A DNA stretch of 64,000 nucleotides from positions 1,708,489-1,772,488 of the forward strand of contig OW121745.1 of the NCBI GenBank assembly GCA_933228675.1. Reading direction: 5' to 3'. Under the pieces are notes generated by a model. The model worked only from the letters and a program-made list of their open reading frames with translations. It was not told the DNA's origin and ran no database searches. The position numbers and the translations under genes were made by a program. Source of the stretch: Stomorhina lunata. Taxonomy: Eukaryota > Arthropoda > Insecta > Diptera > Rhiniidae. Below are positions 1-10,299 of this stretch, piece after piece (position 1 is the stretch's first letter; each line of letters opens with the position of its first letter).

Positions 1-576
1 TAAATGCTTATAAATGTAAATTTTGTGCAAAGTAATTTTATATATCAGATTATTGTAAATCTTCCCGCAAATCACGCGATTTTATCAAAACCGGTCAATT
101 AACACCTAAGATATCTCCAAGACACCAAAATTTAAAAGTGATTTGGCCTAAAATCGGTTAAAAATCTTTATATTTTACTAGGAGCCTGTGCACATCGGAA
201 GAACATATTGCCCTTGTATTAATTAATGTATAATGTACTAGCTGATTTTACCCGGCGTTGCCCGGGTTGGCAGTTAAAGTTTTTTAACAATTATGAAATA
301 TTTTTATTAATTTTTTAAATTGAATGCTTTATTAATGTATTTGCTTATTTGGTAAATATGGTAAATTTTTCTAAATGTATAATCCTAACTTAGACTAAAA
401 AAACATTTAGAAAGAAAGCCGTTCTCAAGATATACAATTTTAAAAAAAAGGGGGATTTTTATCCCCATTTTTCAATTCCAAGGTCACCGTTGGTCCATTT
501 TCAAAAAAATTAAAAAAGCGAAGAACTATCCTATAGTATGAAAATAACCACATTTAAATCGTTAAATCGATTTCAT

Positions 577-1660
577 CTTATCATCCATATTTGTCATTTT
601 TATTATTTGACTTATATGGGAGGGGTCACGCCTACTTGAGATAAAAAAAATCCAAGCCTATTTTACCCACCGGTCACACACATACAATTAAATTTTTAAT
701 ATATGACTTATATAGGAGGGGTCACACCCATTTGAGATTTCAAAAAAAAAGAACGTAGGAAATTTTCCCACCGGTAACTCCTTACATACTGTAAAAATTA
801 AAGAAAAATTGGTCGGCTCGGTCATCCATATTTGTCATTTTTAATATTTTACTTATATGGGAGGGGTCACGCCCACTTGAGATTAAAAAAAAACCTGGAC
901 TATTTTACCCGAGAGTCACACCTTAAAATACTATTTAAGAAAAATCCGTTCTCATGGTCTTCCATGTTCGTCATTTTTAATATTTGACTCATATGCGGGG
1001 GGTTACGCCCACTTAAGATTTAAAAAAAATTTAGCCTATTTTAAAACCTGTCAAAATTTTAGAAAAATCGGCCACCTATATTTGTCATTTTTAATATATG
1101 AGTTATATGGGAGGGGCACCGCCCACTTGAAATTTCAGAAAAAGATCTTGCCTATTTTAACTACCGGTCACACCTTACCATACTGTCTTAATTTCAGAAA
1201 AATCGGTCAGTTCGGTCATCCATATTTGTCATTTTAAATATTTGGCTTATATGAAAGGTGCCATGCCCTCTTCAGATTTTAAAAAAACCTGACCTAGTTT
1301 ACCCACCGGTTACACCTTAATATACTGTCAAAATTTCAGAAAAATCGGTCCGCTCGGTCATCTATATTTGTCATTTTTAATATATGCGTTATATGGGAGG
1401 GGTCACGAACACTTGAGATTTCAGAAAAAAGACTTGCTTATTTTAACCACCGGTCACATCTTACCATACTATCAAAATTTCAGAAAAATCGGGCTGCTGG
1501 TCATCCATATTTGTCATTTTCAATATTTTACTTATATGGGAGGTGTCACGCCCACTTGAGATTTCAGAAAAAACTCTAGGCTATTTAAACTACCTGTCAC
1601 ACCATACTCCACTAAAATTTCAGAAAAATCGGTCGGTTTGATCATCCATATTTAAAAATA
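577..1660. repeat. Degenerate ~140-bp tandem repeats inside the TIR element
   Basis: About eight units share the blocks ATCCATATTTGTCATTTTTA, TTATATGGGAGGGGTCACG and CCCACTTGAGATT, followed by an AAAAA run and a CACCGGTCACACCTTA-like block. Spacing is about 140 bp and the units have diverged, so the array is old. The short ORFs across it are chance readings of repeat DNA. Confidence 0.7.
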
Positions 1661-1705
1661 TTTCATAATTGTTAATTTTTAAAGAAAGTATTAACACAGT
1701 AACAA

Positions 1706-2455
1706 GTAAGGAAAGCTATAGTCGGTCAAGCTATATAATACCCTTCACAACTAAGGTCAAATATGGACCAGCAATTAAATAAGGTTTCCTTAAGTCTTAG
1801 AGACATACATAAATATATGTACTATGTGCTATTTTTTCAAAATTTCGAGATTTATATCATTTCCGGCTAAGGGCCTGATATGGGAGCTAGGGTCAATTGT
1901 GGACCGATTGTTACCAAATTTTGATTAGTGGTTCATATTTACAAAATATTTATCTGTGCAAAGTTTAAGTAATCAAATGCATTTATAAACGTTTTTGTGC
2001 TTTTATGTGTATATAAACGTCTTTTGAGAATGTGTCTTGTATGGGAGGTATGGTTAAATATGGGCCTATTTCTACAAAATTAGGAACACTGATAAAGGTT
2101 ATGATAAGCAATATTTGTGCAGAATATTATTGAAATACAACTAAATTTGTGGCTGTAAAGGACCAAAAAGTATAGAGATCGTCCTTGGACCAAAATATGA
2201 ACCTGTGCCAAATTTCATCAAATTATCTTTAAAGTTACGACCTGTAGAGTGATAACAAGCTTACATGGATAACCGGCCAGCCAACCTGCCTGCCAGCCAG
2301 CCAGCCGGACGGACATCGTTAAAACAACTCAGGGAGTGATTCTAAGTCGATTGGTATACTAAAAGCTAGGCCTCAGACCAATATTTCTATGAGTTACAAA
2401 CATCAGCACAAACCCAATATACCCTTTCCACCTATTGTGGTCAAGGGTATAATAA
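1706..2455. repeat. Dispersed fly repeat nested in the TIR element
   Basis: Begins with AAGTAAGGAAAGCTATAGTC and an ATACCCTTCAC-like end, contains a CCAGCCAGCC run followed by CGGACGGACAT (about 2278-2315), and ends with GTGGTCAAGGGTAT. The same architecture recurs at 4007-4745, so this is a second copy of that repeat family. Non-coding. Confidence 0.6.
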
Positions 2456-2777
2456 GTTAAAAACGTTAACTACTAACCCGGGCAACGCCGTATAAAATCA
2501 GCTAGTTTTCTATAAAGATTAACAATGATCTTTAACAACTAATTTTTCGAAATTTTATTTTTGAGTCATAAGCCACCTTTTCATAGACCGGGTTACATAT
2601 TAAGATTGCAAAATGTTGAACTATAAAGTTACTGCAACCGAATTTAGTCCAAATATTTTACCAACACCTCAGCTAGCCACTGGTTATTTAGTATTAGAAC
2701 TTAGAACTTACTGGTTATAACCTTACTGCCCCTAAGGGCAGTAAGAGCCTTTGGCCATTCATTAAAAAGTAAGGAAT

Positions 2778-3380
2778 AATGCTAGTTCATCAATTCCAAC
2801 TCTTTTAAAGGATGACCAGTCATTCACTAACCCGGTTGATAAAGCAAACCTTATGGCTGAATTATTTGCAAGTAATTCACACTTGCCGGAAAGCAAGTGT
2901 GAATTGATACTCTTTCTATCACTGCCCGTGATAGAAATAGTATCAGTAACTATGCCTAGCAAATTCTTTCGATCTCGTGCTGTTAAGAGGGCCTTAGCGG
3001 ATCTTAACATAAATAAGTCTCCTGTGCCGGATGGCATAGCAATGGTCTTGAAGCAGTGCTCTTCGATGTTAGCTCGTCCATTAGCCAACCTTTTTAGCAC
3101 CTTATACCATGCCGGTGAGTTTCCTATGTGTTGGAAGCTTGCTAATGTAACGCCAATCCCCAAAAAAGGTGAGCAATTTGTTTCGCGCTCGCTACTATGG
3201 TAAACTATCATCTAATTAAATACTTACTAAACGACCGGAAGTATGGATTTCGTAAAGGCCGCTCTACGGGTGATGTATTAGCCTTTTTATCGGAAAAATG
3301 GTGCCGTTCTATTCACCGTTTTGGCGAAAGTAAAGTTATAGCTCTTGATATTTCTAAGGCGTTTGAACAAAAAAGCTTAA
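2778..3380 (+). pseudogene. Non-LTR retrotransposon reverse-transcriptase relic
   Basis: The translated stretch reads like the N-terminal half of a Jockey/CR1-type reverse transcriptase. It has an AELFASNS block, then LNINKSPVPDG (the usual KSPGPDG motif with one change), AGEFPMCWKLANVTPIPKKG, and after a frame change near 3197 RKYGFRKGRST and VIALDISKAFE. The catalytic F/YxDD half, the endonuclease and the 3' end are missing. The segment at 2874-2937 holds two perfect hairpins that replace expected coding sequence. Clade assignment is by motif style only. Confidence 0.75.
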
Positions 3381-3400
3381 AAACAAATGCGTCCAAATAA

Positions 3401-4006
3401 CAACAAATGGCGCAACTTCACTGTTCTAAAAATAGATATGATGTGCAATTACAGTGTTGAATAATATAAAGCTTTATCTCTCCCTTTCACCACCTTTATT
3501 TTCCCTACTATCTCCTTTCCAAAGAAGGTAACCCAATTCGTATATACTCTATATACAATTATATAGGCAGTATTTGCCTGAGTGTTACTTCTCTTTAAAA
3601 AAAAAAGCTAATATCAACAAACGATTGTTAGCTTAACAAACCGATGTTAATCTTTTGTTAACATAAAATAATTTAAAGTAGCTATCTACATAATTTAAAG
3701 CTACGTTAAATATTTTACCGTTTTGACAAATAATATTTTGAGAAAACTTTTATGAAAATATTAATGTTTTCAGACTTTTTTAATAAAAAAACTAATATTT
3801 TTGCTAAATTTCGTTGTCATATTTTTTATAATTTGCTATTTTTTTATCATAAAAATAAAAAAAAAGGTTTCGGGGGTGGGAAATTTATAAAACCTTATTT
3901 CCATGACATTTCATACTCTATTTTACATATTTCATACGAAAATCAAACTTTTCAAATAAATTGATAATACAATGTCTAATTTTTAACAAAAATTCTTGTT
4001 ATCAAC
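3401..4006. other. AT-rich intergenic DNA
   Basis: I see no gene. The stretch is AT-rich with homopolymer runs. The block AACAAACGATTGTT near 3618 recurs inverted near 5145 and could be an eroded transposon end, but nothing else supports this. Confidence 0.5.
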
Positions 4007-4745
4007 AAAAAACAAGTAAGAAAGTGCTATAGTCGGTCAAGCCCGACTATACGATACCCTTCACCACTAAGGTAAAAGATGCTCTTTTTCCAGTATAAAG
4101 ACAAATATTTGCTAAATTTTGCTTTCATACTAACATTTTCTCAAAACTTATACATTTAAGATGATTTCGTCATTTGGACTTATATGTGGACCGATTATCT
4201 GGAAATTTGGCAAATTAATTACAATTGTTATCTTTGTTTACGAGCGTTTTAGTGGTTTTTGTCTCATTTAGTGCGTTTTTAAAGAAGAGTTTGTATGGGA
4301 GCTATGGTGAAATGTGGACCGAAAGTTGGTACAGTGATTTTAGTTTACATAAGCAGAATTTGTATTAAATTTCATGAAAAAATATTGATATTTGTGGCCA
4401 ATATATCAATTCCGGGAAGTAGGACCTATGGGAGGTACCAGAAATAATGGACCGATTTTGACAAATTTCAATAGCCATGGTCCCATTGTCAAGAAAATTA
4501 TCTGTGCCAAAGTTCATCAAATTATCTTAAGAATTGCGACCTGTAGTTTGATTACAAAGTTTACATGGGGGTTGAGCCAGCCAGCCAGCCAGACGGACAG
4601 ACTGACATTGCTAAATCGACTCAGAAAGTGATTCTAAGTCTATTGGTATGCTAAAAGGTGGGTCTCAGACAAATATTTCTATGAGTTACATACATCAGTA
4701 CAAACTTATAATACCCTTTTCACCTATGGTGGTGAAGGGTATAAA
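4007..4745. repeat. Dispersed fly repeat with 14-bp terminal inverted repeats
   Basis: ATACCCTTCACCAC at 4054-4067 is matched exactly in inverse by GTGGTGAAGGGTAT at 4729-4742. The left flank has AAGTAAGAAAGTGCTATAGT and the right half a CAGCCAGCCAGCCAG run followed by ACGGACAGACTGACATTGCT. Repeats of this style are widespread in fly genomes (general knowledge). No transposase is encoded, so it is probably a non-autonomous DNA element. Confidence 0.65.
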
Positions 4746-5459
4746 AAAAGACATCGGTCAATGAAATTTACAATAAACATTATAGTGATGTATATACATT
4801 CAACATGAGTTAAAAGTATTCGATTTTTAAATAATCGGTTTAAAATTTTTATACAAAATTGTCTATTTATTGTCTTACTTTAAATGTGTTTAGTTTATGT
4901 TTTTATAAAATATAAACATAATTTTAAATTAAAAAAGGAAGCAAAATATTATTTTATATTAAAATCATACAAAACATTATTTAGAAATTCGACTACCCGG
5001 AGGAAACAATAAATAAATAATTCGTTGTTTTGTATCTTCAACTACAAAGAGACAAGAGAGACTGAAGATGTTGCCAGCATTAACATGTAAAATTGACTTG
5101 ACGTATTCATTAGTTAAAGAACTGTTTTTGCATATTTTATTTTAACAATCGTTTGTTAGCCAAAAAGTATTTGGTAACTAACGTGTTCTTTAAGCAATAT
5201 TTAAGATTTTTTGCATAAGACCGTTAGTATTTACACTGAAATAGAAAGTTTCAGAAATAAAACTATTATTAAAGAAACATTTATTAGAGCAATTATCAGA
5301 AAATTAAAAAATTCTCGCTAATTGGAAATTGCCAAACATTTAAAAGTTCGAGAAAGTTTTACACGTCTTTGGTACATTTTTATAACCTTCACCAATATGT
5401 GAAAGGGTATTATAAGTTTGTAATTCAGTTTGTAGTTTTTTAATCATTAGTCATAGAGC
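4746..5459. other. AT-rich intergenic DNA
   Basis: No gene is seen. A short scrap of the dispersed repeat's ends (ACCTTCACC followed by GTGAAAGGGTAT) sits near 5385-5420. Confidence 0.5.
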
Positions 5460-6300
5460 CGATCGAAGAGAGTTGCCAGGAGAGTCGATTTAGCCATGTC
5501 TTGTTCTCAGCGATCTTCTTCCTCTCCGCAATAGAGGAAGTTCGGATCACAGCGCCTCCGGTCTTAATATTGGGCACCTCGTGCACCCTCACGCCAAGCG
5601 AAGGTCCTGCTCTACGACCTTATCCACCACCTCCTTCGATGTGCTGAAACCTTTCCCCTTCACCACCACCGACTAGGTCTCGACAGGCTTTGAGATTGCT
5701 GGTGGCGCCTTGGTCACTGAAACCACAGGCTTAGTGACCACACCAGACACAGCAGCAGTACTTGAACCAACCTGGGTCAGGTCAGATTTAGCAGCCGATT
5801 CGGCCTCCAAGCGACCCTTAAGCCACTCGTTTTCCGCAATCAGCCTCATGAGCAGGAGATTCATACTGCGAAGAGTGCTGAAGAACGCTCATCGCCAAAC
5901 ACCCGTCTACCCCCTCCTTCAAAATCACCTCCATTAAACTGTTGGTGATCTTTTTAAGGTCACCTACGGTATCGTCGCTTCCATCGCGATGTCTGGACCG
6001 TGAGTTCCTTCTAAAAACTTCAGCGGAAACAGCGGTAACGACAGAGGAGTTCGATCCTCCAACTTCTCCATCAGCAGAACCAGCAGCAACGACAGCAGCC
6101 AAACACTTCGCCTTTGCCTTCGGAGTATTTGGCAAATCACCGCACTCAGATCTTGACATCTCACTTTCAACACCTCTCCTAAATGACACAGGAGTAGCCG
6201 GCGGTCCCATCGTGGCATCAGTAGGCACCTCCGAATGGTCCGACGAATCGCCCTTTTCCTTCCTCTTCCTTCTTTCAGGTGGAATTTGCCCCTCCTCCAT
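5460..6300 (-). pseudogene. R1-family retrotransposon ORF1 (Gag-like), broken
   Basis: The minus-strand frame from 6300 matches the N-terminal part of the intact R1 ORF1 at 55328-56725. It shares a charged N-terminus, the VGDLKKITNSLMEVI block (VGNLKLITNDLLEVV there), a LIAENEWLKGRLEAE coiled-coil-like block after a frame change near 5865, and KPVET. Weaker similarity to the next domain continues to about 5480 with stops. The three CCHC knuckles and all of ORF2 are absent. R1 ORF1 binds element RNA in the RNP, but this copy cannot function. It lies outside 28S sequence, unlike the R1s further right. Confidence 0.75.
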
Positions 6301-6673
6301 ACTTAAACCGAACCGTTAATCAAAAGCAGAAGTCAAAAGACAAAAACCGGACCGAATACCAAACAAAAAAGGATTTTAAAATCTATGGAAATTGAAACCG
6401 ACTACTTAGCTTATTATTAACATATTATTTTTTAAAATATAGTTCAAAATTGTATCCAAGGATATTTATAAAATCCTTGGACCGATTTCCACAGCCTAGG
6501 AACCCGCACTTTCCAAGGTCAACGTCGATCTAAATTCTAAAGTCTTATCTTAATTTTAAACCGCCGAAAAATCACTTTGAAATACGCCTTCGAAAAAACA
6601 CACCGAAAAACTGTTCTACTTTATGCGCGACTGAAAAAACACGTCTTCACTCGACTAAACACACAGCAACATA
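6301..6673 (-). promoter_or_regulatory. R1-type 5' UTR of the ORF1 relic
   Basis: Matches the 5' UTR of the full R1 at 56726-57532: shared blocks include CCGCACTTTCCAAGGTCAAC (plus strand, about 6507), the Gly-poor leader after it, and CACACAGCAA at the 5' end. A DPE-like AGACGTG (minus strand) is at 6640-6646 with the same spacing to the end as in the intact copy. No 28S target follows at 6674. Confidence 0.65.
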
Positions 6674-6689
6674 CCCATACCCAATTTAA

Positions 6690-6835
6690 AAGGCGTCAAA
6701 TAAATGTTTGCGCAATGAGTAAAAATAACACCAAATGTTCTTATTTACCGTTATATTTTTGATTTTATAATGTTTTTTGAGTGTTATCCAATGAAATTAA
6801 AGTTATAAAAAGTATTGTAAAAAAAATTTGTGCAT
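6690..6835 (+). repeat. ~150-bp inverted repeat, left arm
   Basis: The segment with GGCGTCAAATAAATGTTTGC, GCAATGAGTA and GAGTGTTATCCAAT is found again in inverse orientation at about 17175-17322, with roughly nine of ten bases matching by eye. The two arms enclose the whole BEL/Pao element. Non-coding; origin unknown. Confidence 0.7.
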
Positions 6836-6894
6836 TAGTTGTCCTAAATATAAAAAAACCTGGAAAATTAATTTCGAAAGGCGTTATAGAATAA

Positions 6895-7219
6895 GCGTAT
6901 TTCCATCACTACAAGGGCAAATCCGCCAGGGAAATCGCAAAAATGTTCTCCCGTATGGTTAGGACATCAGATCCCATACTGAAAATGATGGAATATTGGA
7001 ATTAAAAGGGTAATCATGCAGCCCAAGATAATACACAATATGAATTAAAACTAAAAATATTAAAACCGTCTAGAAAAAGTAGCACCCCAGCACTAGGGGC
7101 TTAACTCGTAAGTAAAAAATGATCATGGACTAAAATTATCACATGAAGCAATCCGAAATATACTGATAAAACAGAAATATTCACTTACAGTGGCTAGAAA
7201 AAGTATACTGCTAACAACG
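6895..7219. mobile_element. Possible Tc1/mariner-like remnant
   Basis: One frame near 6915 reads HYKGKSAREIAK-like, the style of a Tc1 helix-turn-helix N-terminus, and TACAGTGGCTAGAAAAAGTA at 7190-7209 looks like a Tc1-type inverted-repeat end; a similar CGTCTAGAAAAAGTAGCACC is at 7068. No transposase catalytic region is present. This call is weak. Confidence 0.3.
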
Positions 7220-7281
7220 TAAAATATAAAAAATCTCTTTAAGTTTGCTACAGGGCACTTAACTCGGCTTCCAAACGTTTG

Positions 7282-8102
7282 TGTTCAAGCACGAAACCCC
7301 TATATAAAGGGTAAAGTAATAATGTTTCATGAAAACCCTTATTATTCTTTGTTTCTGTTCCCACTTGCTCTCAGTGTCAACCGGCAATTGTGGTGGTTGT
7401 TTTTTGCTTTCTTACTTCTTTAGAGTCGATCGAGTTTTTAGTTAAAGTTCTAACGTCGGCGCTTAAAGAATTCAAATTAAAGTACATTAAATAAAAATCT
7501 AATAATTAAATAAAAATAAATTTAAATTAAATAAAAATAAATTTAAACAAATTGTGATTTAAAAATTGTTTTTTTTTGTCGTTCGTCAAGTGAAGTTGTT
7601 CTCGGTCGCTTAACGGAAATTTTCTTACATTTTCTGCAGTGATACATACAAAAAGTGAAGTGTAGAACAAAAAACAGCCGTATTGGTTCTTTAGCTACAA
7701 GACAAAATTCAGTTTATTTGAGGCTGAACTATTTATAATTTATTAAAAAATTAAAAGAAAGAAATAAAGGAAAAAATCGTTCGTTCGTTTAAATTCCAAC
7801 CAACATTTGTGTTGCCATCATCATCTTCAAACAAAAGTTATCTATTAGCCAGGAAAAAATGCAGTAAGCAATTGGACAAACCGTAGGAAAACGTGCAAGT
7901 GTCTAACCGAAGTCGACGTATAAATTAATACAGAATTTTCGGATTAAGCAGAATTTTCCAATAATTTGGAATACTACCAGGTTATTACAACTTTAAAGGT
8001 ATTACAATTCCTGGTGCTATCATCATCAAAGCCAAGCGACGTTTAGAGCAGAGCAACACAGAAACTGTAAGTACCTCATCTTTTTTCCCCATATCCCCAA
8101 AA
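7282..8102 (+). repeat. 5' LTR of the BEL/Pao element
   Basis: Starts TGTTCAAGCACGAAA with a CTATATAAAGG TATA-like motif about 25 bp in, includes the repeated AAATAAAAATAAATTTAAA region, and ends near CCCCATATCCCCAAAA, where it diverges from the 3' copy. GTAAGTA at 8067 is a strong 5' splice-site match. Confidence 0.9.
8067..8073 (+). promoter_or_regulatory. Candidate 5' splice site near the end of the LTR
   Basis: ACT followed by GTAAGTA matches the consensus donor. It is present in both LTRs and would be the donor of a spliced subgenomic RNA if paired with the acceptor at 15086-15087 (or with CACTTAG near 10284, just before gag). Splicing is inferred, not shown. Confidence 0.45.
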
Positions 8103-8345
8103 CCCGTGTACATATACATTTTGGTCCTTCGAACCGGATATCGGGTCATCCATAACCCGGTACATACCCATAACAATTATAATATCGTCCAGGATATCGG
8201 GTCATCCATAACTCGGTATATAACCCCTACAAAATTCTAATCCCGTCCAGGATATCGGGTCATCCATAACCCGGTATATAACCCCTAAAAAATCTAATCC
8301 CGTCCAGGATATCGGGTCATCCATAACCCGGTATATACCCCCTAA
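8103..8345 (+). repeat. ~55-bp tandem repeats after the 5' LTR
   Basis: Four units contain CAGGATATCGGGTCATCC and ATAACCCGGTATATAACCCC (first unit diverged). They lie in the untranslated leader. No coding potential. Confidence 0.8.
8122..8139 (+). other. Candidate primer-binding site
   Basis: TGGTCCTTCGAACCGG begins 20 bp after the LTR. It opens with TGG, as a tRNA 3'-end complement should, but I could not assign a tRNA, and the sequence is also the first unit of the tandem repeat that follows. Low confidence. Confidence 0.25.
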
Positions 8346-9372
8346 AAATTATAATTCGCCCGAAAAATCATAGCACGTTTTCCCGCACAGTTTATATGGT
8401 TATAATATTCCCCACGCAAAATTATAATCATACCCTTTTTTTCTCTCGAAAAATTTGTATTTTTTTACCCTCCCACTACGTCTTTAAAATATGTACATAT
8501 TTATGCGTTTTTTCCCCACTGTAAGTCATGTATGTATGTAGTTAATTTATCATACGATAAAATTGGTGCCTAATATAGAAAACAACAACGAGTTGTCATC
8601 CACATCATTTTATTGTTTTCTTGTTTTTTTGCACTTGATTATCATACGATAAACCTAACGGTATCCTGAAGAAGACAAAAATTACAAAGTACAGCATCGC
8701 AACATAATGTCTACTTGTTAATGTTGTTACTGTAGTAACAGGTATACGAAATCTCTATTGGCATTTTTGTTGTGTAAATCTTTGACAACAAAAAAGCATA
8801 TGCCAACATTATTTCATATAAAACCCAAAACTTAACATACATACATACTGTTGATTTCAAGGGCAAAAAATAACCACGTTGTCAAGTACAAAATTATCGT
8901 TTTTCTTGTTTTGCACTTGACTATCATACGATCAATCTAACGGTAGCCTGAAAGAGAAAAGAAATATATATACAAAATGCAGCATCAGAACATTGTACAT
9001 AATCGTCGATGTTAAATAACTATTGTCCCTCCCTTTTGTAAAAGAGATTCTCTGTTCTTTCGTGGTTTCTTTATCGTTGTCTGTTCTATCCCTCTCAATT
9101 ACTCTTTTTGTCTCTTAACTTGTTGTTTGGTTTAACTGTTCCTACTTACACTCAATCAAGCAAGTAAAGGAATGTACATACATATGCATGTAAATATTTT
9201 TTATACATACATTTGACCATGAAAAATAACTAGGTCACTGGAGCAATGAATATATAAGAACTTATGTACTGATCAGTAGATACGAGGGTAGTTCAAGCAG
9301 GCAATGAAAAAAATAATTTGCATTATAATATGCATGTTCAGGATTTAATAAAAATATTGCAATGTCGCTTCT
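8346..9372 (+). other. BEL/Pao leader, mostly unique sequence
   Basis: No gene is seen. It contains an imperfect direct duplication of about 115 bp (8592-8710 and 8878-8995) sharing TTGCACTTGATTATCATACG, CTAACGGTA and CAGCATC. The rest is AT-rich leader. Confidence 0.6.
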
Positions 9373-10250
9373 CAATAGCACAACTGAAAATTTTCTTAAA
9401 TTTTCTTGAAAAATATCTTTAGGCGCTTTTACGAAGCCCAACTGAAAATTTTCCTAAATTTTCTTCAAAAATATTTCTAGGCGCTTTTACGAAGCCCAAC
9501 TGAAAATTTTCCTAAATTTTCCTCAAAATATTTCTAAGCGCTTTTACGAAGCCCAACTGAAAATTTTCTTAAATTTTCTTCAAAAATATTTCTAGGCGCT
9601 TTTACGAAGCCCAACTGAAAATTTTCTTAAATTTTCTTAAATATCTCTAGGCGCCTTCTACGAAGCCCAACCGAAAATTTTCTTAAATTTTCTTCAAAAA
9701 TATTTCTAAGCGTTTTTACGAAGCTCAACCGAAAATTTTCTTAAATTTTCTTCAAAAATATTTCTAAGCGTTTTTACAAAAGCTCAACTGAAAATTTTCT
9801 TCAAAAATATTTCTAGGCGCTTTTAGGAAGCCCAACTGAAAATTTTCTTAAATTTTCTTCCAAAATATTCCAATAGGCGCTCTTTCGAAGCCCAATAGAA
9901 AATTTCTTTAAATTTTCTTAAAATAAAATCTCACCGGCGCTTCTTTTGAAGCCCAATAGAAAATTTCTTTAAATTTTCTTTAAATAAAATCTCACCGGCG
10001 CTTCTTTTGAAGCCCAATAGAAAATTTCTTTAAATTTTCTTAAACCAAAATCTCACCGGCGCTTCTTTTGAAGCCCAATAGAAAATTTCTTTAAATTTTC
10101 TTTTAAAAACAAAAAAAAAAAAAATCTCATCGGCGCTTCTTTTGAAGCCCAATAGAAAATTTCTTTAAATTTTCTTTAAAAAATATCTCGCTGGCGCTTT
10201 TTCAAAGCCCGATAGGAAATTTTCGTAAATTTTTCCTTAAATAAAAAAAA
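9373..10250 (+). repeat. ~15 tandem ~60-bp repeats in the BEL/Pao leader
   Basis: Units carry CGCTTTTACGAAGCCCAACT followed by GAAAATTTTCTTAAATTTTC; the palindrome GAAAATTTTC recurs in almost every unit. The first eight or nine units and the last six form two sequence subtypes (CTTCTTTTGAAGCCCAATAG in the second), so the array grew in at least two steps. It ends 50 bp before the gag start. Confidence 0.9.
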
Positions 10251-10299
10251 AAAAAAATATAAGTTTCTTAAATTCTACACTTAGAAAGACAACTTAATA

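Larger units (their letters stand above)
237..2506. mobile_element. TIR-flanked non-autonomous DNA element
   Basis: Both ends carry an inverted repeat of about 40 bp starting ACTAGCTGATTTTA and containing a CGGCGTTGCCCGGGTT core (237-277, and inverted at about 2466-2506), with a few mismatches. Between them lie tandem repeats and a nested dispersed repeat but no transposase-like reading frame, so the element would need proteins from elsewhere. No clear target duplication is visible. The superfamily is not recognised; a MITE-like or other TIR element is an inference. Confidence 0.65.

Noticed and set aside
1368..1559. Small protein in the TIR element
   Set aside because: It is a reading of the ~140-bp tandem repeat and is not maintained in other units.
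3618..5158. Inverted AACAAACGATTGTT blocks as ends of a 1.5-kb transposon
   Set aside because: Only about 14 bp match, the block is nearly self-complementary, and there is no target duplication or transposase.
9373..10250. CRISPR-like array
   Set aside because: Units have no unique spacers, the host is a fly, and the array lies in a retrotransposon leader.
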